Source: Saprospiraceae bacterium
Lineage (GTDB): Bacteria > Bacteroidota > Bacteroidia > Chitinophagales > Saprospiraceae
Assembly: GCA_013001595.1 (NCBI GenBank)
Contig: JABDMH010000004.1
Location: forward strand, 1 to 64,000
Length of the DNA: 64,000 nt
Direction of reading: 5' to 3'
This document shows positions 53,663 through 61,904 of the stretch, piece by piece. Both the position numbers and the translations under genes were made by a program. The notes under the pieces are model-generated. The model was not told where the DNA came from, did no database searches, and saw only the letters and a list, made by a program, of their open reading frames with translations. Every line of letters begins with the position of its first letter. Position 1 is the stretch's first letter.

Positions 53663-53715
53663 AGCTAGACTTTAAAGAAAGATACAGCAGCCGCATTTCA
53701 ACATTGCTTTAAATT

Positions 53716-55086
53716 ATGAAAATGGAAAATGGACTTAGCAGACGTAGATTTTTGCGAACAACAGCTACGGCGGTGGCACTGTCGGCTGTTGCACCAGCGA
53801 GTTTCGCAGCACTCGGTCAAGCGAAGCCTCGCAGGGTTGGTGTAATTGGAACTGGTTGGTATGGAAAAAACGACGTATTCAGGTTGATCCAAGTGGAACC
53901 TGTAGAAGTAGTGGCGATTTGTGACGTTGATACAGATCTTTTGACAGAAGCGGCAGAGCTTATAAGCCAGCGACAATTATCGGGAAACAGACCTCAGACC
54001 TATGGGGACTATCGAAAGTTGTTGGCCGACCACAAACTTGATATTGTAATAGTCGGTACTCCCGATCATTGGCACGCTTTGCAGACCATCGATGCAATAA
54101 AAGCTGGAGCGCATGTTTACTGCCAGAAGCCCATCAGCAAGGATGTCATGGAAGGTGAAGCCATGCTCTCTGTGGCACGGGCATATAACAAAGTCGTCCA
54201 GATTGGAACACAGCGGCGTAGTACACCTCATCTGATAGAAGCCAAGCACGAGATCGTGGATAAAGGCTTGTTGGGCAAGATCCATCATGCGGAAATGTGC
54301 TGCTACTTCCACATGCGCGCCAATGGCAATCCAGAAGTACAAGCTGTTCCGGGCCATCTGGATTATGACATGTGGACCGGTCCTGCACCTTTGAGACCTT
54401 ATGATGGGATTCCACACATCAGATGGTGGAGGACTTTTATGGAGTACGGAAATGGTATAATGGGAGATATGTGCGTACATATGCTGGACACCACCCGCTG
54501 GATAATGGGTTTGGGATGGCCGAAGCGAATCTCTTCCTTTGGAGGCATCTTCTTAGATAAATCAGGAAAGTCGAATATTGCTGATACACAATCTGCATGG
54601 TTTGAATATGATGAGTTGAATTTGGTATGGCAACATCGGGCCTGGGGAAATCCCGCAGATGAAGACTATCCATGGTCTTGCATTATATATGGAGATAAAG
54701 GCAAGTTAAAACTTAGTACCATGCAGTATGATTTTGTGCCATACGACAAGGATGTTCAACCCATACATAAGGATGTTGTGTATGAAGATGAAAAGTACCC
54801 CGAGGAGAAAAACGAAAAGCGAATAGAACGAAATGCGGCACCGGCTACGCGCCTACATATGCTAGATTTTCTCAATGCAATTGACCACAACAAGCGTCCA
54901 ATAGCAGATATTGAAGAGGGGCATATTTCGACGGCCAGCTGTATTCTAGCAAATATTTCCATGCAACTAGGTCGACCCCTAGTATATGATCCGGAGAAAC
55001 GTAAAGTGGTAGGTGACAGGGAGGCAACCAAGATGCTCCAAAAACCTTATCGGAGCCCATATCAACATCCGGGTAAGAGATTGTAG
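53716..55086 (+). CDS. Tat-exported Gfo/Idh/MocA-family oxidoreductase
   Basis: A twin-arginine signal (SRRRFLRTTATAVALSAVAPASFA, ~8-31) precedes an NAD-binding Rossmann domain (RRVGVIGTGWYG, ~39; CDVDTDLLTEAAEL) with GTPDHWHALQTIDAIKAGAHVYCQKP (~117-142), the usual EKP being QKP. The C-terminal domain includes GDMCVHMLDTTRWIMGLGWPK. Such proteins act on sugars or polyols in the periplasm and often sit with carbohydrate genes. Here no such neighbours exist. A folded cofactor would explain Tat export. Confidence 0.88.
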   Translation: MKMENGLSRRRFLRTTATAVALSAVAPASFAALGQAKPRRVGVIGTGWYGKNDVFRLIQVEPVEVVAICDVDTDLLTEAAELISQRQLSGNRPQTYGDYRKLLADHKLDIVIVGTPDHWHALQTIDAIKAGAHVYCQKPISKDVMEGEAMLSVARAYNKVVQIGTQRRSTPHLIEAKHEIVDKGLLGKIHHAEMCCYFHMRANGNPEVQAVPGHLDYDMWTGPAPLRPYDGIPHIRWWRTFMEYGNGIMGDMCVHMLDTTRWIMGLGWPKRISSFGGIFLDKSGKSNIADTQSAWFEYDELNLVWQHRAWGNPADEDYPWSCIIYGDKGKLKLSTMQYDFVPYDKDVQPIHKDVVYEDEKYPEEKNEKRIERNAAPATRLHMLDFLNAIDHNKRPIADIEEGHISTASCILANISMQLGRPLVYDPEKRKVVGDREATKMLQKPYRSPYQHPGKRL

Positions 55087-55207
55087 CCTATGCCAAATGC
55101 TTTGTTCAATTCTCCTCATGAGATAAAAGAGAGGTTATGCAACTATGCTTGTGATTGGACAAATATTGTCCTAAATTGGCTCATCGAAAACTGAACCACC
55201 AATCATA

Positions 55208-57115
55208 ATGACCAAGCAAATAACGAGTTTTAGCGACTACCAAAAGACCTACAAGGATAGTGTTAAAAACCCTGAAAAATTCTGGGCTGCGCAGGCCCGC
55301 ACCTTCACCTGGAGAAAGAAGTGGGACGAAGTATTATCTTGGGATTTTGAAACTCCTGATATTCAATGGTATAAAGGGGGTCAATTAAACATAACTGAGA
55401 ACTGCCTTGACAGGCATCTCAAACGCAGAGGGAATCAGACAGCCTTGATCTGGGAACCCAATGATCCAAGCCAGCCGCATAAATCATACACTTACCGTGA
55501 ACTGTATGAGGCTGTTTGCCAATGTGCAAATGCCTTAAAAGCCAATGGTATAAAGAAAGGTGATCGTGTCTGCTTCTATATGCCGATGGTTCCTGAGCTC
55601 ACCATAGGAGTCTTGGCCTGTGCTCGCATTGGAGCGGTACATTCAGTCGTTTTTGCTGGATTTTCTGCCTCAGCACTCGCAGATCGCATCAAGGACTCGT
55701 CTTGTAAAATGGTGATTTGCTCCGACTATAATCAGAGAGGAGCTAAGAACATTCCTGTGAAAGATGTAGTCGACAAAGCAATTGCCAAGAAGTGTAAGAG
55801 TGTGGAAACGGTCTTGGTGCACCAGAACACTGGTGGTAAAGTCAAGATGAAGAAGGGAAGGGACAAGTGGTGGCATGATGAAGTGTCACGGAGAAGGAAG
55901 AATTGCGATGCAGTGACAATGGATGCCGAGGATATGTTGTTCATTTTATATACTTCAGGTTCGACAGGTAAGCCGAAAGGAGTCGTACATACCTGTGGTG
56001 GATATATGGTATATACCTGCTTTACATTTAAAAACGTTTTTCAGTATCAGCGTGGTGATGTATACTGGTGCACCGCTGATATAGGTTGGATTACTGGTCA
56101 CAGCTACATTATCTATGGTCCACTTCTTGCAGGTGCGACGACCATCATGTTTGAAGGGGTACCCACTTATCCTGATGCTGGCAGGTTTTGGCACGTTTGT
56201 GAAAAGCATCGAGTTAATCAGTTTTATACTGCGCCCACTGCCATTCGTGCATTGATGGCGATGGGAGATCATTGGCCTAGTCACTATGATCTCTCTTCTT
56301 TGAAAACTTTGGGAAGTGTAGGGGAACCCATCAACGAAGAAGCTTGGAATTGGTATGATCAGCACATTGGAAAGGGTAAGGCTCCCATTGTAGATACCTG
56401 GTGGCAGACGGAAACTGGTGGAATTATGATATCCCCACTTCCAGGTATGCACGCACTCAAACCATCTTATGCTATGTATCCCTTGCCCGGGGTACAACCC
56501 TGTTTGGTGACGGCCGAAGGTAAAGAGATAAAGACCAAGGAAGCCGAAGGACTTTTATGCATCAAATTTCCCTGGCCAGCCATGATTCGTACCACCTATG
56601 GTGATCATGAACGCTGTAAACAGGTCTATTTCTCGACATTTGAAGGAATGTATTTCACGGGCGATGGGGCAAGAAGAGATAAAGACGGCTCTTATAGAAT
56701 AATCGGCCGGGTAGATGATGTTATCAATGTCTCTGGTCACCGCATCGGAACGGCAGAGGTTGAAAATGCCATCAACGAACATGATTCCGTAATTGAGTCT
56801 GCCGTTGTTGGATATCCTCATGAGATAAAAGGTCAAGGCATTTATGCCTACATCATTAATGATCGAGGGGTTGATGATGTTGCTGCTTTCAAAAAGGAAA
56901 TTCATAAAGTGGTCACTAAAGTAATTGGTCCCATTGCTAAGCCTGATCTCATTCAAGTGGTTTCTGGTTTGCCGAAAACCAGATCTGGCAAAATCATGCG
57001 GCGAATATTGAGAAAAATAGCTTCCGGTCAAGCCGATAGTATTGGAGATGTTTCGACATTGTTAAATCCTGAGGTTGTCAAAGAGATAGAGGATCAGCAA
57101 AAACTGGCTAAATAA
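55208..57115 (+). CDS. acs: acetyl-CoA synthetase (AMP-forming)
   Basis: Converts acetate, ATP and CoA to acetyl-CoA. The 635-residue length is standard. Motifs include YTSGSTGKPKGVVHT (~247-261), DTWWQTETGG (~397-406) and YFTGDGARRDKDG (~481-493), and the C-terminal PKTRSGKIMRR carries the catalytic lysine, Lys595, which Pat acetylates and sirtuins or AcuC deacetylate in other bacteria. A Pat-type acetyltransferase and HDAC-like deacetylase are encoded at 3.3-6.9 kb, so control by reversible acetylation is likely. The gene stands alone. Confidence 0.97.
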   Translation: MTKQITSFSDYQKTYKDSVKNPEKFWAAQARTFTWRKKWDEVLSWDFETPDIQWYKGGQLNITENCLDRHLKRRGNQTALIWEPNDPSQPHKSYTYRELYEAVCQCANALKANGIKKGDRVCFYMPMVPELTIGVLACARIGAVHSVVFAGFSASALADRIKDSSCKMVICSDYNQRGAKNIPVKDVVDKAIAKKCKSVETVLVHQNTGGKVKMKKGRDKWWHDEVSRRRKNCDAVTMDAEDMLFILYTSGSTGKPKGVVHTCGGYMVYTCFTFKNVFQYQRGDVYWCTADIGWITGHSYIIYGPLLAGATTIMFEGVPTYPDAGRFWHVCEKHRVNQFYTAPTAIRALMAMGDHWPSHYDLSSLKTLGSVGEPINEEAWNWYDQHIGKGKAPIVDTWWQTETGGIMISPLPGMHALKPSYAMYPLPGVQPCLVTAEGKEIKTKEAEGLLCIKFPWPAMIRTTYGDHERCKQVYFSTFEGMYFTGDGARRDKDGSYRIIGRVDDVINVSGHRIGTAEVENAINEHDSVIESAVVGYPHEIKGQGIYAYIINDRGVDDVAAFKKEIHKVVTKVIGPIAKPDLIQVVSGLPKTRSGKIMRRILRKIASGQADSIGDVSTLLNPEVVKEIEDQQKLAK

Positions 57116-57121
57116 TTCCCT

Positions 57122-57529
57122 CTAGCCTGTAAAATAGCGATTGATGTAATATCCAGCCGTGCTCACTAGGCAGGTAAGTATGGCACCCCATAGGATGTCA
57201 ATAATGACTAGTTTGATGGGCCAATTTTTTAGGGTTGCGTAGTTGGTAAGCTCATATGTTGCATAGGTAAATAGTCCAAACAAAGCACCCATCAAGATGG
57301 CATGACCTACACGCTCTTTTTCCACCGCTGGAAGAATCGCAAAAATGAAAATGCCGACAATGAAGAGCAGATAGAAAAATAGGGCGGCTCCCCAATTTAT
57401 CTGATCCCTCATGAGGTGGCCTAAGAGATTGCCGTATAGGTCTTTTGCCAGCACGCCTAACCAAATCATATCAATTAAAAAGAAAACGACGACTGTAAGC
57501 AAGTAGCTGATGATGAGTTGCAGAGACAT
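57122..57529 (-). CDS. DUF2177 membrane protein
   Basis: The 135-residue protein has four membrane helices and the DUF2177 signature FLIDMIWLGVLAKDLYGNLLGHLM (~17-40), a middle AILMGALFGLFTYATYELTNYATLKNWP and a final DILWGAILTCLVSTAGYYI. Family function is unknown. It converges on acs with a 6-bp gap. Confidence 0.85.
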   Translation of the reverse strand: MSLQLIISYLLTVVVFFLIDMIWLGVLAKDLYGNLLGHLMRDQINWGAALFFYLLFIVGIFIFAILPAVEKERVGHAILMGALFGLFTYATYELTNYATLKNWPIKLVIIDILWGAILTCLVSTAGYYINRYFTG

Positions 57530-57622
57530 TTTGACTGGATCGGATAAAGTAACTTGGAATATAATGGATTGGCTTATTGCCTAGTACTCTGACAGGTTAA
57601 TTATGTTATTGAATTTTGATCT

Positions 57623-57720
57623 GAATTTTGATGAAGTTCGAGGCCCGCCTTGCTTGGCCTTTCGGACAGGCGCAAAACACGCGTTGCAACGAAGAAATTC
57701 GCAAAAAGACATTAAAATTC
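57623..57720. repeat. small inverted-repeat element (candidate mobile repeat)
   Basis: The ends GAATTTTGATG (57623) and CATTAAAATTC (57710) are inverted copies with 10 of 11 matches. Inside are a GC-rich block with hairpin GCCTTTCGGACAGGC and the 10-bp palindrome CGTTGCAACG. Another GAATTTTGAT lies just outside (57611). The GC-rich centre differs from its AT-rich surroundings. Only one copy is in this window, so repeat status is inference. Confidence 0.4.
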
Positions 57721-57751
57721 TTGACAATATTTTGCTTGACAGAGCACAAAC

Positions 57752-58162
57752 TTAGCTTTCTGCAATAATAGGTCGCTTCCGCTGGGAAAACCAATTGACT
57801 ACATGGCCTGCAGCTATGATCAATCCGCCAGAAGCCGTAATCAGAAACTGTTCAGCATGGATATGGGTATGGTCATGTGGAAACATCCGGCCTACAAGCA
57901 GTAAGCAAAATCCAACCGCAAATAGGAGCAAAGTTCTCTTGCCCAAAGTACCTTGTCGATAACCTAGATACATAGCAAAACCAGCAACTGAAACACTGAT
58001 GAATAGAAATGAAAACTCAATAGTGTGATTCGCCATCCAGGATAGACCTCCCAAAGCACCAATAGCCAAGAGGATGGGAACCAATGCGCAATGAACAGCA
58101 CAAACCGCACTGGCTATCATGCCCAAAACATCTAAATATGCACCATTGAACCTCTCACGCAT
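57752..58162 (-). CDS. MerC-domain membrane protein
   Basis: The 136-residue protein has four membrane helices and the MerC-type Cys pair CAVHCALVP (~21-29) near the cytoplasmic side of helix 1, plus a His-rich loop HDHTHIHAE (~96-104) that could bind metal. Bacteroidota homologues are often near Fur-family regulators and are likely to handle zinc or mercury; here no regulator is adjacent. Two palindromic operators lie just upstream of its ATG. Confidence 0.87.
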   Translation of the reverse strand: MRERFNGAYLDVLGMIASAVCAVHCALVPILLAIGALGGLSWMANHTIEFSFLFISVSVAGFAMYLGYRQGTLGKRTLLLFAVGFCLLLVGRMFPHDHTHIHAEQFLITASGGLIIAAGHVVNWFSQRKRPIIAES

Positions 58163-58181
58163 CCTTTGCCAATTGTACTAA

Positions 58182-58226
58182 TTGCAACATTGATGCAAAA
58201 ATAGTCAAATTGCAATGGTGTTGCAA
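58182..58226. promoter_or_regulatory. tandem palindromic operators upstream of merC
   Basis: Two 17-bp sites share the pattern TTGCAAY-N3-GWTGCAA: TTGCAACATTGATGCAA (58182-58198) and TTGCAATGGTGTTGCAA (58210-58226), 28 bp centre to centre. The spacing, symmetry and position 20 bases before the merC ATG look like Fur/Zur-family binding. The region is also in front of the decayed SecD-like gene on the other strand. Confidence 0.6.
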
Positions 58227-58321
58227 ATAAACATTGATTCTTATGAAATAAACTTTGTCTCTTCGTTTAAAACCCGTTGATGCAAAAGACACTGGGCGAT
58301 ATTTCGTACTTTAGAAAGGTA

Positions 58322-58824
58322 ATGTTGACAAGTCATTCGAATACCTTGGCGGCAAAAATGGCACTCCTAGTGCTGTTGTCGTGGTCGGCATTCTAGCAGA
58401 TCACTTGGTGGGTGGTTGAACAATTGGCAACTTGCATGGACCAGCAGGATAGTAAATATTGTCAACTCATCATCTTGAAAGATGAATCTCAAAGTTTGAA
58501 CATCAACGAGCATGTTGAAAAAGTGGAGTTTGATGAGACTGTTACTGGACCTGGTTGATCCTTACCTTTGATGCTGAAGGAGCCAGCAGGTTTTCAAGAC
58601 TGACTGGATTGAACATAGACAATGTCGTTGTGCTGCATGTTGCCAACCAGGTGATTATGGCCCCGCGAGTTCAGGGTAAGATAGAAACTGGGAAGATGCA
58701 AATTACGGAACGGGAAGATCAGAGTCTCAAGCTACTCAAAATATTGCTCAGTGGTGAAAGATTGAAGCATACGTACTCACCTTGTCGCAAGCAATTAGGC
58801 CGGAGTGTATCGAGGCCACTTTAG
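58322..58824 (+). pseudogene. decayed exported SecD P1-head-like protein
   Basis: The ATG at 58322 starts a hydrophobic leader (MALLVLLSWSAF) that is cut by TAG at 58394, then the frame resumes (VVEQLATCMDQQDSKYCQLI). Near 58553 one base must be skipped to join HVEKVEFDETVTGPG to LILTFDAEGASRFSRL. The joined part matches the P1 head of SecD: FDxEGAxxFxxLTxxNI, then APRVQGKIETG and QITER, ending in LLKILLSGERL. Full SecD is far longer and membrane-spanning, so this was a short exported relative that is now broken. Confidence 0.65.
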
Positions 58825-58910
58825 TGGTGGTAAAGTATCTTATTTGGGAGCCGTGGGTAGTTTTTGCACACGGCTCTCTCTCAGTCGCTAGGACTTAAGT
58901 CACGAGGGGG

Positions 58911-59399
58911 CTACTCATGTGCATGGCCATGATCCAACTCACTTTCAGTAGCATCACGTACAGTGCGTACTACGCCAGTGAAATACAAATCAGTACCAGC
59001 CATAGGATGGTTAAAATCTACTGTTACATTTTCTGAGTCAGCACTTTGTACTACACCATGATAAGTCTGTCCCTGTTGATCTTGCACCGTAAGTTGCCTT
59101 CCTACTTGAATGCTTTCTTCCGATACTTTTCCATCCTGTGCAAATTGTTGCAAGGGAATTTGGACTACTGCTTCATCTTCAAAGAGACCATAGCCATTGG
59201 CGGCTTCGATTAGAAAAGAAAATTCATCACCTTCTTGTGTGTTTTCCAAATTTGCCTCGAATGCCGGGATCATCTGACCGATACCAAATATGAAGGATAA
59301 TGGATCAGAGCCAAAGGTTTCTTCGATAAGGTCACCGTCACCGTTGCCATTCTGTAATTTATAGTCGACGACCACGACCTGGTTTTTTGCAATTGCCAT
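58911..59399 (-). CDS. slyD: SlyD-type FKBP peptidyl-prolyl isomerase
   Basis: The 162-residue protein has the split FKBP domain with an insert-in-flap: VVVVDYKLQNGNGDGDLIEETFGSDPLSFIFGIGQMIPAFEANL (~8-51), EGDEFSFLIEAANGYGLF (~56-73), a chaperone insert (~75-125), then VTVDFNHPMAGTDLYF. It ends with a short His-rich tail (LDHGHAHE) that may bind nickel or zinc as in SlyD. Cytoplasmic chaperone and isomerase. Confidence 0.93.
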   Translation of the reverse strand: MAIAKNQVVVVDYKLQNGNGDGDLIEETFGSDPLSFIFGIGQMIPAFEANLENTQEGDEFSFLIEAANGYGLFEDEAVVQIPLQQFAQDGKVSEESIQVGRQLTVQDQQGQTYHGVVQSADSENVTVDFNHPMAGTDLYFTGVVRTVRDATESELDHGHAHE

Positions 59400-59424
59400 A
59401 TATTATGATTTGAATGTCGAGCCG

Positions 59425-59432
59425 CGAAGGTA
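59425..59432 (-). promoter_or_regulatory. -7 element (TACCTTCG)
   Basis: CGAAGGTA on the plus strand reads TACCTTCG on the minus strand, 25 bases before the slyD ATG. It has C in place of the second-to-last T of TAnnTTTG, the same variant seen before the yggS-like and TPR genes. Confidence 0.4.
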
Positions 59433-59537
59433 AAGAATTCTATAGAAGAGGGGAGTCTGGTAATTATTTAACTGGGGGAAACAATAAGTGGCTCGGTTTG
59501 TACAGACAACGTGCAGTATTGAATTATTGACCTAATA

Positions 59538-60362
59538 TTAGAATGAACTGACTTCTCCAATCACATACATCTGTTCTAAGGTCGGGCTTTGCAAACCGCC
59601 CCGTTTTTCAAGTGTTATTGCAAAGGCGGAGGCACCATCAATAGATTGCATCTTGATCAGTGCTGGAATATCTGTCAATTCGAATACACCAGCATTGATC
59701 GGAGTGCCCTCCACGATGGCCCATAGCTGATACTGTTGGTCATCAGGCGGTGCAGGTAGGGAGCCTGTATTTAGATAGACTTCATTATTCTGCTCATTCC
59801 AAAACACCTCAGCAAAGGAACTTGGTGATATCGGTAGTCCTGCCATTTCAATCTCTTGAAATTCGGGACCAATGATAATGTTTAGATTCTCTCGAACGGT
59901 GCTTAACTCTTGGGCAAGCTGGGCATTATCCGCGCTTAGCTGATTATTTGTTTCCGCCAACTGAAGTAAGTTATCCTCATAGGTCTTACTTTTCTTGAAG
60001 CAATTAAATACAACGATTGCACAAATAGCCAGTCCAAGCAACGCCGCCATCAGGGCTCCTTTCCTCCATTTACCATTTGGATTCTCGGAGGGTGGTATCG
60101 TCTGCGGGTCCGGGAAATTTGGTGAAGGGGGTTCTGCAAACTTCTCCAGCTCACTGAGTACGGAGGCTTTCAAATGCCCAGGAGGAGGTACAGCATTGTG
60201 CTGTGCTAGAGATTCCAGGGTCTCCTGCAATCGATCAAATTCTGACTTGACCTCAGGATGTGCAGCCACCATGTCCAAGACCTCCTGCTCTTTGGATGGT
60301 GAAAGTTCTCCTAGAAGAAAGGCCTCTAAAATCCCTGATGATATGTATTCCTGAATATTCAC
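59538..60362 (-). CDS. anti-sigma factor with RskA C-terminal domain
   Basis: The 274-residue protein has an N-terminal cytoplasmic sigma-binding part (ISSGILEAFLLGELSPSKEQEVLDMVAAHPEV), a Pro-rich linker, one membrane helix (~105-122, GALMAALLGLAICAIVVF), a short coiled coil (LQLAETNNQLSADNAQLAQELSTV) and a periplasmic RskA domain with VFWNEQNNEVYLNTGSLPAPPDDQQYQLWAIVEG. It starts with GTG, overlapping the sigma gene stop by one base (TAGTG). Confidence 0.88.
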   Translation of the reverse strand: MNIQEYISSGILEAFLLGELSPSKEQEVLDMVAAHPEVKSEFDRLQETLESLAQHNAVPPPGHLKASVLSELEKFAEPPSPNFPDPQTIPPSENPNGKWRKGALMAALLGLAICAIVVFNCFKKSKTYEDNLLQLAETNNQLSADNAQLAQELSTVRENLNIIIGPEFQEIEMAGLPISPSSFAEVFWNEQNNEVYLNTGSLPAPPDDQQYQLWAIVEGTPINAGVFELTDIPALIKMQSIDGASAFAITLEKRGGLQSPTLEQMYVIGEVSSF

Positions 60363-60832
60363 TATTTCACAAGTACTTCTCTTAATTTTATCAGGCCTCG
60401 CCTGATTTTAGTTTTAACAGTTCCCAAAGGAGTGCCGGTCTCATCTGCTGTTTCTTGGTGCGTATAGCCGTGAAAATAGACAAGATCTAGTATAGTCCTA
60501 GACTCTTCATCTAGGTGCTCAAGGAGTTTCTTGACGCCAATATCCTCTACCTTGATTTCGGAATAATTGCTGGATTCAACACTATATAGGTTAGCATCCA
60601 TGGATTTGGTTTTTTCAAACACTTTTTTCTCCTTCGAGCGCTTCTTATCTATGGCTTCATTTCTTGCTATGTTATATATCCAAGTGAAGAATTTGCCCCT
60701 AGATTCATCGAACTGATCTATGTTCTTCCACACTTTCAGGAATGTATCTTGAACAATTTCTTCGGCAAATTCTTGCTTTCTCACTATGCGAAGGACCATC
60801 GCGTAGATTGCTCCAGCATACCGGTCATACAA
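60362..60832 (-). CDS. SigK-like ECF sigma factor with disrupted N-terminus
   Basis: The downstream frame starts at TTG (60832) and gives 156 residues with region 2 (YDRYAGAIYAMVLRIVRKQEFAEEIVQDTFLKVW) and region 4 (LDEESRTILDLVYFHGYTHQETADETGTPLGTVKTKIRRGLIKLR). The first ~20 residues usual for the family are in another frame: ATG 60903 reads MQPDAEHVTRLLVDGS, then one base is missing before KRQRSAASELYDRYAG. So the gene is either mutated, mis-sequenced or begins at the TTG. It precedes its anti-sigma gene with a one-base overlap. Confidence 0.75.
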   Translation of the reverse strand: MYDRYAGAIYAMVLRIVRKQEFAEEIVQDTFLKVWKNIDQFDESRGKFFTWIYNIARNEAIDKKRSKEKKVFEKTKSMDANLYSVESSNYSEIKVEDIGVKKLLEHLDEESRTILDLVYFHGYTHQETADETGTPLGTVKTKIRRGLIKLREVLVK

Positions 60833-61020
60833 TTCTGATGCGGCAGAACGCTGACGCTTCCGTCTACAAGGAGCCTGGTTACATGTTCAGCGTCAGGTTG
60901 CATTTAAATTGCTTGCAATGAAGCTACAGAAAGTTCAGGATGATGCAGTAGCATCAATCAAAATATTTGCCACCTAGCGGGGCACATCTGCATAAATACT
61001 GAGCTTCGATTCCAGCACAG

Positions 61021-61902
61021 CTAAGCGGGAAATAGGTCTCCACTAAGATATCGATCGCCTCGATCGCAGGCGATAAAGACAATGCAGCCGGAATCCAAAT
61101 CATGGCCCAGGCTTAAAGCAGCTGACAAAGCACCTCCACTACTCATTCCAGCCAGGATACTTTCCTCCTTTGCCAGCCTACGGGCCATGTGTGTAGCATC
61201 CGCCGTGCTTACATCGATAATTCGATCAACGCGATCAGGCTCATAGATTTTCGGCAGGTATTCTGGTGACCAGCGGCGGATTCCAGGGATTCTACTGCCA
61301 TCGGTAGGTTGTGTACCCACAATTTGGATGGCATCCCTTTGTTCCTTCAGGAATCGGGATACACCCATGATTGTTCCTGTGGTACCCATGGCAGAAACAA
61401 AATGAGTGATTTGTCCCTCAGTGTCGCGCCATATTTCTGGTCCTGTAGTGCGATAGTGTATTCCATAGTTGTCAGGATTGGCAAACTGATTCAGAGAGAA
61501 GTAGCCCTTTGAACGAACCATGTCGTCAGCCAATGACCGAGAAAATTCAATGGTTTTTTCTGCTGGTGTCAAGATGACTTCAGCTCCGTAAGCCTTCATG
61601 GTTTTGATACGCTCTGGCGTGGCATTATCAGGCATAATCAAAGAGATTGACAACCCCATGGTTTGTGCAATCATTGCCAAGGCGATACCGGTGTTTCCGC
61701 TGGTAGCTTCCACAAGCCGAGAATCTTTATTTATATCTCCTCGTTTCAAAGCACCTGAGATCATGCCGTAGGCTGCTCGGTCCTTGACGCTGCCCCCTGG
61801 ATTTTGACCTTCCAGTTTAGCAAACAGCGCTACGTTAGGGTTGGTTGGTATTCTAGAGAGTTGCACGATGGGGGTATTACCAATGAGGTCTATAATGGTC
61901 AT
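61021..61902 (-). CDS. cysM: cysteine synthase B-type (O-acetylserine sulfhydrylase)
   Basis: The 293-residue protein has IGNTPIVQL (~6), GQNPGGSVKDRAA with the PLP Lys (~40), EATSGNTGIALAMIA (~65) and GTTGTIMGVSRFL (~172). Length and the NPGGSVKDRAA motif match CysM. It follows cysE by 2 bp, so serine acetyltransferase and the sulfhydrylase are made together and convert serine to cysteine. It is distinct from the longer enzyme at 21.0 kb. Confidence 0.93.
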   Translation of the reverse strand: MTIIDLIGNTPIVQLSRIPTNPNVALFAKLEGQNPGGSVKDRAAYGMISGALKRGDINKDSRLVEATSGNTGIALAMIAQTMGLSISLIMPDNATPERIKTMKAYGAEVILTPAEKTIEFSRSLADDMVRSKGYFSLNQFANPDNYGIHYRTTGPEIWRDTEGQITHFVSAMGTTGTIMGVSRFLKEQRDAIQIVGTQPTDGSRIPGIRRWSPEYLPKIYEPDRVDRIIDVSTADATHMARRLAKEESILAGMSSGGALSAALSLGHDLDSGCIVFIACDRGDRYLSGDLFPA

Positions 61903-61904
61903 TG

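Noticed and set aside
53977-54480. A 167-codon minus-strand frame opposite the Gfo/Idh/MocA gene
   Set aside because: Antisense shadow of a recognised gene, with no recognisable motif.
55955-57031. Two long minus-strand frames (180 and 158 codons) opposite acs
   Set aside because: They lie fully inside a strongly conserved acs gene and show no protein-like pattern.
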